DNA from: Lactonifactor sp. BIOML-A5
Lineage (GTDB): Bacteria > Bacillota > Clostridia > Lachnospirales > Lachnospiraceae
Assembly: GCF_009677585.1 (NCBI RefSeq)
Contig: NZ_WKYV01000042.1
Span: 20,292-52,342, forward strand
Length of the DNA stretch: 32,051 nucleotides
Direction of reading: 5' to 3'
The position numbers were made by a program, and so were the translations under genes. Positions 22,951 through 30,685 of this stretch are shown here, one piece after another (positions within the stretch are counted from its first letter, which is position 1; the number at the start of each line of letters is the position of its first letter). Under the pieces are notes generated by a model that was not told the DNA's origin, searched no databases, and was given only the letters and a program-made list of their open reading frames with translations.

Positions 22951-23300
22951 TAGTTGTGATGGTGGCATAATAGGGACAACCAGGAAAAAGTCCTTATTTT
23001 ATGCGGGTTTCACGAGTTTTGGTTTGTTTCCATTTTAGTAAAAAACTCTAAAATGGTCAACGATAACGAGTGTCCCGAAGGAGTGATGGCTTCTTGGGTA
23101 CTCTTATTTTTGACCCACATTAAGAAGAGTAAATACAACGGAATGGAGGTACACCAAAGCTCATGAGGTTTAATCCTTATGGGCTTTTGGTCGTTATAAG
23201 TGGTTTATTTTTATTGATAAATGCGATACAAATGTATTGCATAAAATAAATATAATGCAATACAAAATAAATGTCAATATATAGATAGAAATATAAAGGT
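22951..23300. other. Non-coding AT-rich region with several inverted repeats
   Basis: No gene is supported. Hairpins include CCATTTTAG (23030-23038) with CTAAAATGG (23048-23056), perfect, and AAAGCTCAT with ATGGGCTTT near 23157-23187, followed by TTTTGG. Just before the acetyltransferase gene, ATGCGATAC (23221-23229), GTATTGCAT (23234-23242) and ATGCAATAC (23255-23263) form alternating inverted copies of one 9-base word. These could be an operator or the debris of an insertion sequence. Confidence 0.5.
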
Positions 23301-23792
23301 ATGAAATCATTATTAATAATTGGAGCCGGTGGACACGGGCAGGTCGTGTTTGAAATAGCTCAGAGTTTGGGATATGAAAGAATAGATTTTCTAGATGACA
23401 ACTATGATGGAGCTATTGGAAAGATAGATGACATCGAGAAGTTTTTGGAATATGAGAATGCGTTTTGTGGAATTGGAAATAACCACTTTAGAGGACAAAT
23501 AATAGAACGATTACTGAGAGCAGGATATAGAGTGCCTTGTTTAATTCATCCAACAGCATATATTAGTCCTTCTGCTGAAATCAGAGATGGATCCGTGATC
23601 GAGCCAATGGCAATCGTTAATGCACGAAGTACTGTCAAAGATGGGGCAATTGTTTCTGTAGGTGCTATTGTTGATCATGATGTTGTCATAGGAAAATGTT
23701 CTCATGTTAATGCAGGAGCAATAGTAAAAGCGGGCGGTTTTGTTGAAGATTATGTAGTACTAGATGCTGGGAAAGTTAAGATGGGATATTAG
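23301..23792 (+). CDS. PglD/NeuD-family sugar O/N-acetyltransferase
   Basis: The 163-residue protein has an N-terminal Rossmann-like part (LLIIGAGGHGQVVFEIAQSL) and a left-handed beta-helix of hexapeptide repeats (SPSAEIRDGSVIEPMAIVNA to GAIVKAGGFVED). PglD N-acetylates UDP-4-amino sugars and NeuD-type members O-acetylate sugars. With a PglF-type dehydratase and a PglE-type aminotransferase in the cluster, the PglD role is likelier. At 163 residues it is shorter than the usual roughly 200, so the C-terminal end may be trimmed, although the helix ends tidily. The ribosome site is poor (AAAGG directly before ATG 23301). Confidence 0.82.
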   Translation: MKSLLIIGAGGHGQVVFEIAQSLGYERIDFLDDNYDGAIGKIDDIEKFLEYENAFCGIGNNHFRGQIIERLLRAGYRVPCLIHPTAYISPSAEIRDGSVIEPMAIVNARSTVKDGAIVSVGAIVDHDVVIGKCSHVNAGAIVKAGGFVEDYVVLDAGKVKMGY

Positions 23793-23841
23793 GCTAGATT
23801 TATCAAACATGTAATCATACGAAATAAAAAAGGGAGTTGCG

Positions 23842-24495
23842 ATGCTGATGAAAAAGAATACATTGAAAAAAATAATTGGAATAACAGCAACTACGGTAGG
23901 CGCAGCATTTGTTATTACGTCCATTATTGCAGCAAAGAAAAAGGCAAATAGTCAATATCAAAATGATACAGATGAGCAGAATCCTTTAGAAGGAAAGAAG
24001 GTTGTTTTTGTCGAAGATGAAAATGACAATCCAAATGCTGATGGAGTGAAGGGACACCTTCAGGCTATTGGTGAGAGTGAGCATATAGAAGGTATATACG
24101 AAAAATATATTAAAAGAGGGATTGACATAGTATTAAGCTTCGGCGGTTTAGTGGCGTTGAGTCCCTTATTATTAGGCATTTGTGTGGCTATAAAAATTGA
24201 TGATCCAGGCCCAGTATTATTTACACAGAAAAGATTGGGTAAGAACAAAAGGTATTTTAAATTACATAAGTTTAGAAGTATGAAAATGTGCACTCCTCAC
24301 GATGTACCAACTCATATGCTAGATAATCCAGATCAATACATAACGAGAGTAGGAAAGTTTCTTAGAGCACATAGCTTAGATGAATTACCACAGATCTGGG
24401 ATATTTTTATTGGTAATATGTCTGTTATTGGCAAAGGTGAGATAATTAAGCAAACCAAGAAAAATCCAGTATTTTCGGTGGCTTGCGGCTATTAA
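23842..24495 (+). pseudogene. Truncated bacterial sugar transferase (initiating phosphoglycosyl transferase)
   Basis: The 217-residue product begins with a membrane helix (residues about 9-30), a charged linker (NPLEGKKVVFVEDENDNPNA) and YEKYIKRGIDIV. The catalytic core follows: DDPGPVLFTQKRLG, FKLHKFRSMKM and HSLDELPQIWDIFIGNMSVI. Family members continue with PRP and then about 80-90 residues including a PGLTGWAQINGR segment. Here the sequence changes after SVIG to an unrelated KGEIIKQTKKNPVFSVACGY tail, whose last codons lie inside an inverted-repeat element. The active-site half is present but the rest is lost, so the gene is probably inactive. The intact transferase at 26951 would replace it. 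AAAGGGAG precedes the start at 23842. Confidence 0.8.
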
Positions 24496-24638
24496 GTTGA
24501 ATCCCCTTTCGGTGCACAGTTTTGGGTGCAGGTTAGTAGAAAAGTAGAGTCAGGAGAAGAAAATGTTTCTTGTGTTTGCTTTGTTTAACCCATAGATAAA
24601 GCCCAAAACTGAATAAAGGAGGTTGAACTTAATAGCCG
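24486..24638. mobile_element. MITE-like element with nested inverted repeats
   Basis: CGGCTATTAAGTT (24486-24498) and AACTTAATAGCCG (24626-24638) are perfect 13-base terminal inverted repeats. Further in, CAGTTTTGGG (24517-24526) pairs perfectly with CCCAAAACTG (24602-24611), and CCTTT/AAAGG stretches lie between. The 153-bp unit has no coding capacity. It sits exactly where the sugar transferase loses its C-terminal part. No target duplication is obvious. It could be a miniature transposable element or fused IS ends. Confidence 0.55.
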
Positions 24639-24665
24639 AAGTGATCTGAAATCACTCCGGCTATT
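24631..24665 (+). terminator. Long hairpin at the right end of the MITE-like element
   Basis: AATAGCCGAAGTGAT (24631-24645) pairs with ATCACTCCGGCTATT (24651-24665) at 14 of 15 positions around a 5-base loop. The stem reuses the CGGCTATT word of the element's ends. It is followed by TGTGATAC rather than a T-run, so terminator function is uncertain. Confidence 0.45.
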
Positions 24666-24684
24666 TGTGATACAAAAAACTAGA

Positions 24685-24717
24685 TTTTCCCTGCATATAG
24701 TATAAATTAAGGGAAAA
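24685..24717. promoter_or_regulatory. Inverted repeat around a -10-like sequence before the aminotransferase gene
   Basis: TTTTCCCT (24685-24692) and AGGGAAAA (24710-24717) are perfect 8-base arms separated by 17 bases that contain TATAGTATAAA. It may be a promoter with a flanking operator, but no good -35 box is present. The ribosome site AAGGAG lies further down, directly before ATG 24767. Confidence 0.35.
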
Positions 24718-24766
24718 CAATAAGCAAGAATAAAAATAACCAATTGCTTGTAAGGAGATATGAAAA

Positions 24767-26035
24767 ATGGCAGATGTAGAAAAAGTTGTTTGCGGTGGAA
24801 ATGAAATCATTAAGAGAAATATCCCGTTTAGCCCACCCGACATATCTGAACTGGAAATTGAAGAAGTAGCAGAAGCTCTTCGCTCTGGTTGGATTACCAC
24901 TGGTCCTAGAACAAAGGAATTGGAAAAAAGACTTGCAGCTTTTTGTCATACATCTAAGGTTGTATGTCTCAATTCAGCAACAGCTGCGGAGGAATTGAAT
25001 TTCCGCATTTGTGGTATTGGAGAAGGTGATGAAGTCATCGTTCCAGCATATACATACACAGCAAGTGCTAGCGCTGCAATCCATTGCGGAGCGAAAGTAG
25101 TATTCGTTGATTCTCAGGTAGACAACTGTGAGATGGATTATGACAAGGTTGCAGAAGCCATTACTGAAAAGACAAAAGCTATTGTGGCAGTAGATCTCGG
25201 GGGAATCATCGCAGATTATGATCGCCTTTTTGAAATTGTGGAAAGCAAGAAGAGCATATTCAAGGCAAAGGCAGGAGATTCTCTTGGAGCAAGAATTCAG
25301 CAGGCTATTGGTCGTGTGATTGTATTTGCTGATGGTGCGCACAGTTTAGGTGCATCAAAGAACGGTAAAATGGCTGGCGAGATTGCAGATTTTACTGACT
25401 TCTCATTCCATGCTGTTAAGAATTTTACGACTGCAGAAGGCGGAGCAGCTACGTGGAAAGATATTCCTGGAATTGATAATGACGAGATGTACAAACAGTA
25501 TCAGCTGTATTCTCTTCATGGTCAGAGCAAAGATGCTCTTGCTAAAACACAGATTGGAGCGTGGGAGTATGACATTGTTGGTCCTTGGTATAAGTGCAAT
25601 ATGACTGACATCATGGCGGGTATCGGTTTAAGACAGCTTGATCGTTACCCTGGCATTCTTAATAGAAGAAAAGAAATTGTCGCTAAATATGATGCGGTTT
25701 GTGATGAGCTTGGTGTAAAACATTTAGTTCATTTCACTGATGAGAGTATCAGTAGCGGTCATTTGTATTTGACTCGTATTCCAGGTGCTACAGATGAACA
25801 GAGAAGAGAAATTATTATAAAGTTGGCAGAACGTGGTGTGGCTACAAATGTTCATTACAAGCCATTGCCAATGATGACAGCATATAAGGAATTAGGATGG
25901 GACATCAGTGAATTCCCTAATGCCTATGCATATTATGAAAATCTCATCACTTTGCCTCTGCATACAAAATTGAGTGATGAAGATGTGGAGTATGTGGTTG
26001 AGAACTTTAGAGAAGTGGTTAAGGAATACATCTAA
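24767..26035 (+). CDS. DegT/DnrJ/EryC1-family sugar aminotransferase (PglE-like)
   Basis: The 422-residue PLP-dependent enzyme transfers an amino group to a keto sugar nucleotide, probably the 4-keto product of the PglF-type dehydratase. Motifs are SGWITTGPRTKELEKRLAAF, VCLNSATAAEELNFRICGIG, VIVPAYTYTASASAAIHCGA, the PLP-binding Asp in FADGAHSLGASKNGKMAGE, and the Schiff-base Lys218 in SFHAVKNFTTAEGGA. The C-terminal substrate part has GVATNVHYKPLPMM. It is slightly longer than the common 370-390 because of an insertion around residues 150-185 (DYDRLFEIVESKKS and on). AAGGAG precedes ATG 24767. Its 3' end overlaps the VanZ-like gene. The broken relic at 22402 is a diverged paralogue. Confidence 0.92.
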   Translation: MADVEKVVCGGNEIIKRNIPFSPPDISELEIEEVAEALRSGWITTGPRTKELEKRLAAFCHTSKVVCLNSATAAEELNFRICGIGEGDEVIVPAYTYTASASAAIHCGAKVVFVDSQVDNCEMDYDKVAEAITEKTKAIVAVDLGGIIADYDRLFEIVESKKSIFKAKAGDSLGARIQQAIGRVIVFADGAHSLGASKNGKMAGEIADFTDFSFHAVKNFTTAEGGAATWKDIPGIDNDEMYKQYQLYSLHGQSKDALAKTQIGAWEYDIVGPWYKCNMTDIMAGIGLRQLDRYPGILNRRKEIVAKYDAVCDELGVKHLVHFTDESISSGHLYLTRIPGATDEQRREIIIKLAERGVATNVHYKPLPMMTAYKELGWDISEFPNAYAYYENLITLPLHTKLSDEDVEYVVENFREVVKEYI

Positions 26036-26948
26036 AAAAGATTTTATTTTAGCGTGTGTCATAGGAATTTATTTTGGTTCAGTGCTCTGGATTACTTTAT
26101 TGTGCAGAGATTTAGTGTACACACATAGATTCATTACACTGTTTTGGTCATATCAAAGAATATTTGCTGGAGATAAATCTTTACTGATAGAAAACTTTGA
26201 AAATGTGATAATGTTCATCCCTATGGGATATTTTCTTCAGATGCTTCAAAAAAAGCGTTGGAAAGAAATAGCTGTAGCAGCGGTGTTGGTTTCACTTGGA
26301 ATTGAGTTAATGCAGTATATAACAACTCTTGGGATTTTTGAGGTTGATGATGTCATTCATAACACCATTGGAGCGTTGCTAGGTTATTTGGTGTATAAGA
26401 TAAAGCCCATGGCAATCCATATTAAATGTAAGCGAGTTGTAATACCGATGGCTGTTTCAGCTGCTTTGACGTTAAGTTTTTGGTTTGGCCTGGCTGAATA
26501 TAAAGAGTACATAAATCAACAGAGAATGGTTCCTTACGCAGCATTGAATGATAGCGATGGTAGGAGAAATTTGCTTATACCGTTTGGAGAAGATGGTTAC
26601 TGTTGGAATACGGCCGTATATGTGAAGTACATTGATGATGGAAGCATCAAGATTTCAGGAGAATCCGATCGCCGTTCTTGGTTTATGATTGCTGAATTGA
26701 AACTGGAACCTGGAGAGTATATTTTTAAGGGATTGTCAGGAGTTGATGAGAATACGGTTGCTATCGAGTTAGAGTATTTCGATAAAGATGAACATGACTA
26801 TATCAGGTTAACACCAGATATTGGACCAATTGATTCTACAGAGTTCACCTTAAGGAAAATGACAAAGATAAGAGCGTATGTTGGAGTTTATCCGGGATGT
26901 GAATGTGATGTAACTGCAAGACCGGTGATTTATAGAATGGGAGATTAA
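25974..26948 (+). CDS. VanZ-like membrane protein with a long C-terminal domain
   Basis: The 324-residue protein has a VanZ-like membrane part: a first helix (about 25-45), then FENVIMFIPMGYFLQML, a third helix, and GIELMQYITTLGIFEVDDVI followed by HNTIGALLGYL. VanZ was first known in teicoplanin resistance; in polysaccharide clusters such proteins have no proven role. After a further helix (about 150-170), residues 180-324 form a soluble, strand-rich domain that is unusual for VanZ proteins. The start is uncertain: ATG 25974 gives a 62-base overlap with the aminotransferase gene. TTG 25998 has GGAG seven bases before it and would shorten the product to 316 residues. The next gene follows after two bases. 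Confidence 0.8.
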   Translation: MMKMWSMWLRTLEKWLRNTSKKDFILACVIGIYFGSVLWITLLCRDLVYTHRFITLFWSYQRIFAGDKSLLIENFENVIMFIPMGYFLQMLQKKRWKEIAVAAVLVSLGIELMQYITTLGIFEVDDVIHNTIGALLGYLVYKIKPMAIHIKCKRVVIPMAVSAALTLSFWFGLAEYKEYINQQRMVPYAALNDSDGRRNLLIPFGEDGYCWNTAVYVKYIDDGSIKISGESDRRSWFMIAELKLEPGEYIFKGLSGVDENTVAIELEYFDKDEHDYIRLTPDIGPIDSTEFTLRKMTKIRAYVGVYPGCECDVTARPVIYRMGD

Positions 26949-26950
26949 AA

Positions 26951-27646
26951 GTGCTTAGAAAATGGGAAGAATTACCTGACTTCATGCAAACAGACGAAGT
27001 CAGACCATATTATGACAGCTTGAATAAGAAACGAATAAGTCTTGCTCTGAAAAGAGTTATGGATTTTGTTGGAGGAATAATTCTACTTATTATTTTAGCC
27101 ATTCCTATGGCAATTATTGCTGCTTGGATAAAGATGGATTCAAAAGGACCTGTATTTTATAGACAAGAACGGGTTACTATTTATGGTAAGCATTTTAAAA
27201 TTCATAAGTTTAGAACTATGGTTAACAATGCTGATAAGATTGGCTCTGCTGTAACTGTTGGAAATGACAGTCGTATCACAAAGGTTGGGGCAAAATTAAG
27301 GGGCTGTCGTCTTGATGAGCTTCCACAGGTTCTGGATCTTATTTCTGGCGACATGAGCTTTGTAGGCACCAGACCGGAAGCTGTGAAATATGTTGAGAAA
27401 TATAAACCAGAATATATGGCTACATTACTTCTCCCAGCTGGCATCACCTCTGAAGCATCTATTCGTTATAAAGATGAAGCTGAGTTATTAGATGCAGCAT
27501 ATGATGTAGATAGAGTATATGTGGAAGATGTTCTTCCAGGAAAGATGAAATATAACCTTGAGGCAATCAAAAAATTTTCCTTCTTTGGAGAAATCGCTAC
27601 AATGTTTAGAACTGTATTTGCAGTGCTAGGAAAAGAGTATGAGTAA
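26951..27646 (+). CDS. Bacterial sugar transferase, initiating phosphoglycosyl transferase
   Basis: The 231-residue monotopic membrane enzyme moves a sugar-1-phosphate from a nucleotide sugar to undecaprenyl phosphate, the first step of repeat-unit assembly. A membrane helix (about 32-60) precedes the catalytic region with KGPVFYRQERVTIYG, FKIHKFRTMVNNADK, and GCRLDELPQVLDLISGDMSF followed by VGTRPEAVKYV. The C-terminal part (LLLPAGITSEASIRYKDE) belongs to a different subtype from the truncated transferase at 23842, so it is not a duplicate. GTG 26951 follows GGGAG. It is the only complete initiating transferase in the window and probably accepts a diacetamido-trideoxy or related sugar (inference). 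Confidence 0.92.
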   Translation: MLRKWEELPDFMQTDEVRPYYDSLNKKRISLALKRVMDFVGGIILLIILAIPMAIIAAWIKMDSKGPVFYRQERVTIYGKHFKIHKFRTMVNNADKIGSAVTVGNDSRITKVGAKLRGCRLDELPQVLDLISGDMSFVGTRPEAVKYVEKYKPEYMATLLLPAGITSEASIRYKDEAELLDAAYDVDRVYVEDVLPGKMKYNLEAIKKFSFFGEIATMFRTVFAVLGKEYE

Positions 27647-27658
27647 GGAGTGGTGCAT

Positions 27659-28654
27659 ATGTGCCAAAAGCTTTCAATAGGAATAATTGCGTATAATGAA
27701 GAAGAGTTCCTTCCTAATCTGTTGAACGATATGAAGGCTCAAAAGTATCCTCATGAACAAATGGAAATTCTGCTTATCGATAGCTGTTCAACAGATAAAA
27801 CCAAAGAGATAATGCAACAGTTTAGAGATGATAACCTTGATTTTTATTCTATCCAGGTTCTGGATAATCCTAAAAAGATTCAAGCGGCTGGTTGGAATGT
27901 AGCAATCCAAAATTATACTGGAGATGTTCTAGCAAGGATAGATGCCCACACGAAAGTAATGCCTGAATACTCTGAGAGGGTAATGAAGACTATTCAAGAT
28001 GGAGAAATGGTAGTAGGTGGAATTCGTCCTTGTGTGATTGAAAAAGACACTTCATGGGCAAATGTACTATTGCAAGTTGAAAACTCTTTGTTTGGTAGTA
28101 GTATTAATTCGAGTAGAAGAAGTACAGAGAAAACATATGTAAAAACGATGTTTCATGCTGCATATAGAAGAGAAGTACTGGAAAAGGTTGGTTTGTTTAA
28201 TGAAAAACTTCTTAGAACTGAAGATAATGAATTTCATTATCGAATTCGAGAAGCTGGATACAAGCTATGTTACGATCCAACAATAGTTTCTTATCAATAC
28301 GCTCGAAGTGATTTTAAGCGAATGGTTAAACAAAAATATGGAAATGGATATTGGATTGGATTGACACTAAAGATATGTCCAGGGTGTATCAGTATATACC
28401 ATTTAGTACCAGTTGCATTTGTATTGGCAATTGTTATCACAAGTATTATGAGCTTATTTGGAATGGGACAATTAGCAATCCTGATGTGGGCAATATATGC
28501 ACTGTTTGCTGTTGGTAATACAGTCATTTCGGGAATTCAGCATAGATTTTATATGGCAAGCATACTTATGCCATTTATGTTTCTGGTATTGCATGTTTCT
28601 TACGGAATTGGGACATGTGTAGGATTGGCTAGTACTGTTGTCAATAAGGAGTAA
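27659..28654 (+). CDS. Family 2 glycosyltransferase, ExoA-like
   Basis: The 331-residue GT-A enzyme has an N-terminal domain SIGIIAYNEEEFLPNLLNDM and DSCSTDKTKEIMQQF. The metal-binding stretch is ARIDAHTKVMPEYS, and FNEKLLRTEDNEFHYRIREA marks the acceptor side. The C-terminal part has hydrophobic segments (about 230-325) that may anchor it to the membrane, as in ExoA-type succinoglycan transferases. ATG 27659 is preferred over GTG 27650 because AAGGAG (27645-27650) lies eight bases before it. It probably extends the undecaprenyl-linked repeat unit on the inner face of the membrane; the sugar is unknown. Confidence 0.92.
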   Translation: MCQKLSIGIIAYNEEEFLPNLLNDMKAQKYPHEQMEILLIDSCSTDKTKEIMQQFRDDNLDFYSIQVLDNPKKIQAAGWNVAIQNYTGDVLARIDAHTKVMPEYSERVMKTIQDGEMVVGGIRPCVIEKDTSWANVLLQVENSLFGSSINSSRRSTEKTYVKTMFHAAYRREVLEKVGLFNEKLLRTEDNEFHYRIREAGYKLCYDPTIVSYQYARSDFKRMVKQKYGNGYWIGLTLKICPGCISIYHLVPVAFVLAIVITSIMSLFGMGQLAILMWAIYALFAVGNTVISGIQHRFYMASILMPFMFLVLHVSYGIGTCVGLASTVVNKE

Positions 28655-29485
28655 ATGTTTAGTATGAGCAATACAATGAAAGATGATATTAAAGTCGAAG
28701 TACTCACCACTACTATGGGAGCGTCAGATTTTAGTTTGATAGAAAAGATGAATATTCAAACTAACGCAGTTATTGCAAATCAAGCAGATTCATATAGCTA
28801 TACGGAGAAAATATTAAATCATAACACATGTAGGTTAATTACAACAAATACCAGAGGGGCTTCATTAAATAGAAATATCGCAATCGCTCATTCAACCTGC
28901 GATATAGTCCTTTTTACTGATGATGATACCGTATTAGTCGACGGATATGAAGAAAAGATTATTGAAGAGTTTAAAAAGAATGAGGAGATAGAGGCTATCA
29001 AATTTTTTGCGGTTTCTTCTGCACCTGAAAGACCACTATCATTTAAAAAGCCTGAGAAGCTTGCAAAAGCTAGTTTACGACATATCATGTCATCAGGAAT
29101 TCATGTTTTTGCAATTAAGCGTGATGTATTAATCAGAGGCAATTTTCGATTCAATGAGTATCTGGGTCCGGGGAGACAATGGAGCCATGGTGAGGACAAT
29201 ATATTCATTAAGCAACTCATGGATTCAAAAGTCAATGTTTATGTATCGCCTGTTCAGCTTGCCACAATTAATCAGCAGGAGAGTAGCTGGTTTACAGGTT
29301 ATGATGAACATTATTTCTTTACATGTGGATTGCTTTATAGATACTTGTATGGTCATTTGAGCATTTTAGCAATACTAAGAGGTTCTTACAACCACTATAA
29401 AAATACAGATAAATCATATAAAATACGTGACTTAGTAAGATTTATGTGGAATGGTTCGATTTATGCAAAAAAAATTAAAAGATAA
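28655..29485 (+). CDS. Family 2 glycosyltransferase
   Basis: The 276-residue protein has the GT-A pattern: ITTNTRGASLNRNIAIAHST, then CDIVLFTDDDTVLVDGYEEK with a DDD metal site, and later FNEYLGPGRQWSHGEDNIF. The N-terminus is short and atypical (VEVLTTTMGASDFSLIEKMN), as in some small transferases of capsule clusters. It starts on the base after the previous stop codon, with AAGGAG inside the preceding gene; ATG 28664 is an alternative start. No membrane helix is evident. The donor and acceptor sugars are unknown. Confidence 0.85.
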   Translation: MFSMSNTMKDDIKVEVLTTTMGASDFSLIEKMNIQTNAVIANQADSYSYTEKILNHNTCRLITTNTRGASLNRNIAIAHSTCDIVLFTDDDTVLVDGYEEKIIEEFKKNEEIEAIKFFAVSSAPERPLSFKKPEKLAKASLRHIMSSGIHVFAIKRDVLIRGNFRFNEYLGPGRQWSHGEDNIFIKQLMDSKVNVYVSPVQLATINQQESSWFTGYDEHYFFTCGLLYRYLYGHLSILAILRGSYNHYKNTDKSYKIRDLVRFMWNGSIYAKKIKR

Positions 29486-29503
29486 ATATCTAGGAGGTAT
29501 GGA

Positions 29504-30673
29504 ATGATTAACAGAATATGTTTTATCGTTGATGGATATCCCTCAGAATATAGAGTTGTTAACGCTTTTGTAGAAGCCTTGGTTAATCAAATGGTTGATT
29601 TGGGTAAGGACTGTTGTGTTATTTTCCCGCAGTCAGTAAATAAAGCGATAAAGCTTAAAACTAAAATATTACCAGATGTGTATGAAAGAAAAACGCCTGG
29701 TGGAAATAGCGTTACAGTGTATTGTCCTAAGTATATTTCGTATTCATCAACGAAAATAATGGGGATAAATACAGCTTTTTTAACAAAGGCCTCTTTTCAA
29801 AATGCTGTTGAAAAAGTGTTCAAAAAATTAAATGATACAAAACCTTTTGATGCAGTATACGGACATTTCTTAAATCCAGCAGGAATGGTGGCTTCATATT
29901 TAGGATCAAAATACAATGTGTCTTCTTTTTTTGCTTATGGTGAAAATGGTACATATACTATTGATTATTTTGGAGCTCAGAAAACGAGTGAACTCGTTAA
30001 GAGTTTAAATGGAGTAATATCTGTCTCATCTGTAAATAAAGAAATATTAATTGAAAATTCAATCGTTAGCGAGGACATTATTGGTGTATTTCCAAATTCA
30101 ATAGACCAAAGAGTTTTTTGGATGAGGAATAAAAAAGAAATGCGTGAGAAGTATAATATGCCTTCAGACGCATTTATAATTGCTTTTGTGGGTAGGTTCT
30201 TGGATGTAAAAGGACCTCTGCGACTATCACACGCCTTAAATGAAATTAATAAAAACAATACAGTTTATTCTCTGTTTATTGGAGAGGGAAGTGAAAATCC
30301 AACATGTGAAAACATACTCCACTGTGGCCCTTTACCACATGATATAATTCCAGAATATTTATCTTGTGCCGATGCTTTTGTATTACCAACATTGGCAGAA
30401 GGATGTTGTAATGCAATAATTGAAGCAATGGCATGTGGCCTCCCAATAATTTCATCAAATTTACCATTTAATAGGGATATTTTGGATTGTGAGAATGCGG
30501 TATTAATTGATCCAACTAGCGTAAACGATATTGAAAAAGCAATACTTTTATTGAAAGAGGATAATTTATTAAGAAAAAAAATGTGTGCGTCATCGCTAGA
30601 AAAAGCTAAAAACTTAAATATTGAAAACAGGGCAATCAAAATATTGGAATTTATGAACGAGCATCAAAGATAG
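29504..30673 (+). CDS. Family 4 (GT-B) glycosyltransferase
   Basis: The 389-residue enzyme has two Rossmann-like halves. The C-terminal half carries AFVGRFLDVKGPLRLSHALN, PLPHDIIPEYLSCADAFVLP and the E-x7-E motif in EGCCNAIIEAMACGLPIISS, typical of retaining GT4 transferases. The N-terminal half includes YGHFLNPAGMVASYLGSKYN, an acceptor-side motif. AGGAGG precedes ATG 29504. It is AT-rich like its neighbours and belongs to the same transcription unit. The sugar it adds is not readable from sequence. Confidence 0.92.
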   Translation: MINRICFIVDGYPSEYRVVNAFVEALVNQMVDLGKDCCVIFPQSVNKAIKLKTKILPDVYERKTPGGNSVTVYCPKYISYSSTKIMGINTAFLTKASFQNAVEKVFKKLNDTKPFDAVYGHFLNPAGMVASYLGSKYNVSSFFAYGENGTYTIDYFGAQKTSELVKSLNGVISVSSVNKEILIENSIVSEDIIGVFPNSIDQRVFWMRNKKEMREKYNMPSDAFIIAFVGRFLDVKGPLRLSHALNEINKNNTVYSLFIGEGSENPTCENILHCGPLPHDIIPEYLSCADAFVLPTLAEGCCNAIIEAMACGLPIISSNLPFNRDILDCENAVLIDPTSVNDIEKAILLLKEDNLLRKKMCASSLEKAKNLNIENRAIKILEFMNEHQR

Positions 30674-30685
30674 GAGCAGTTAACA

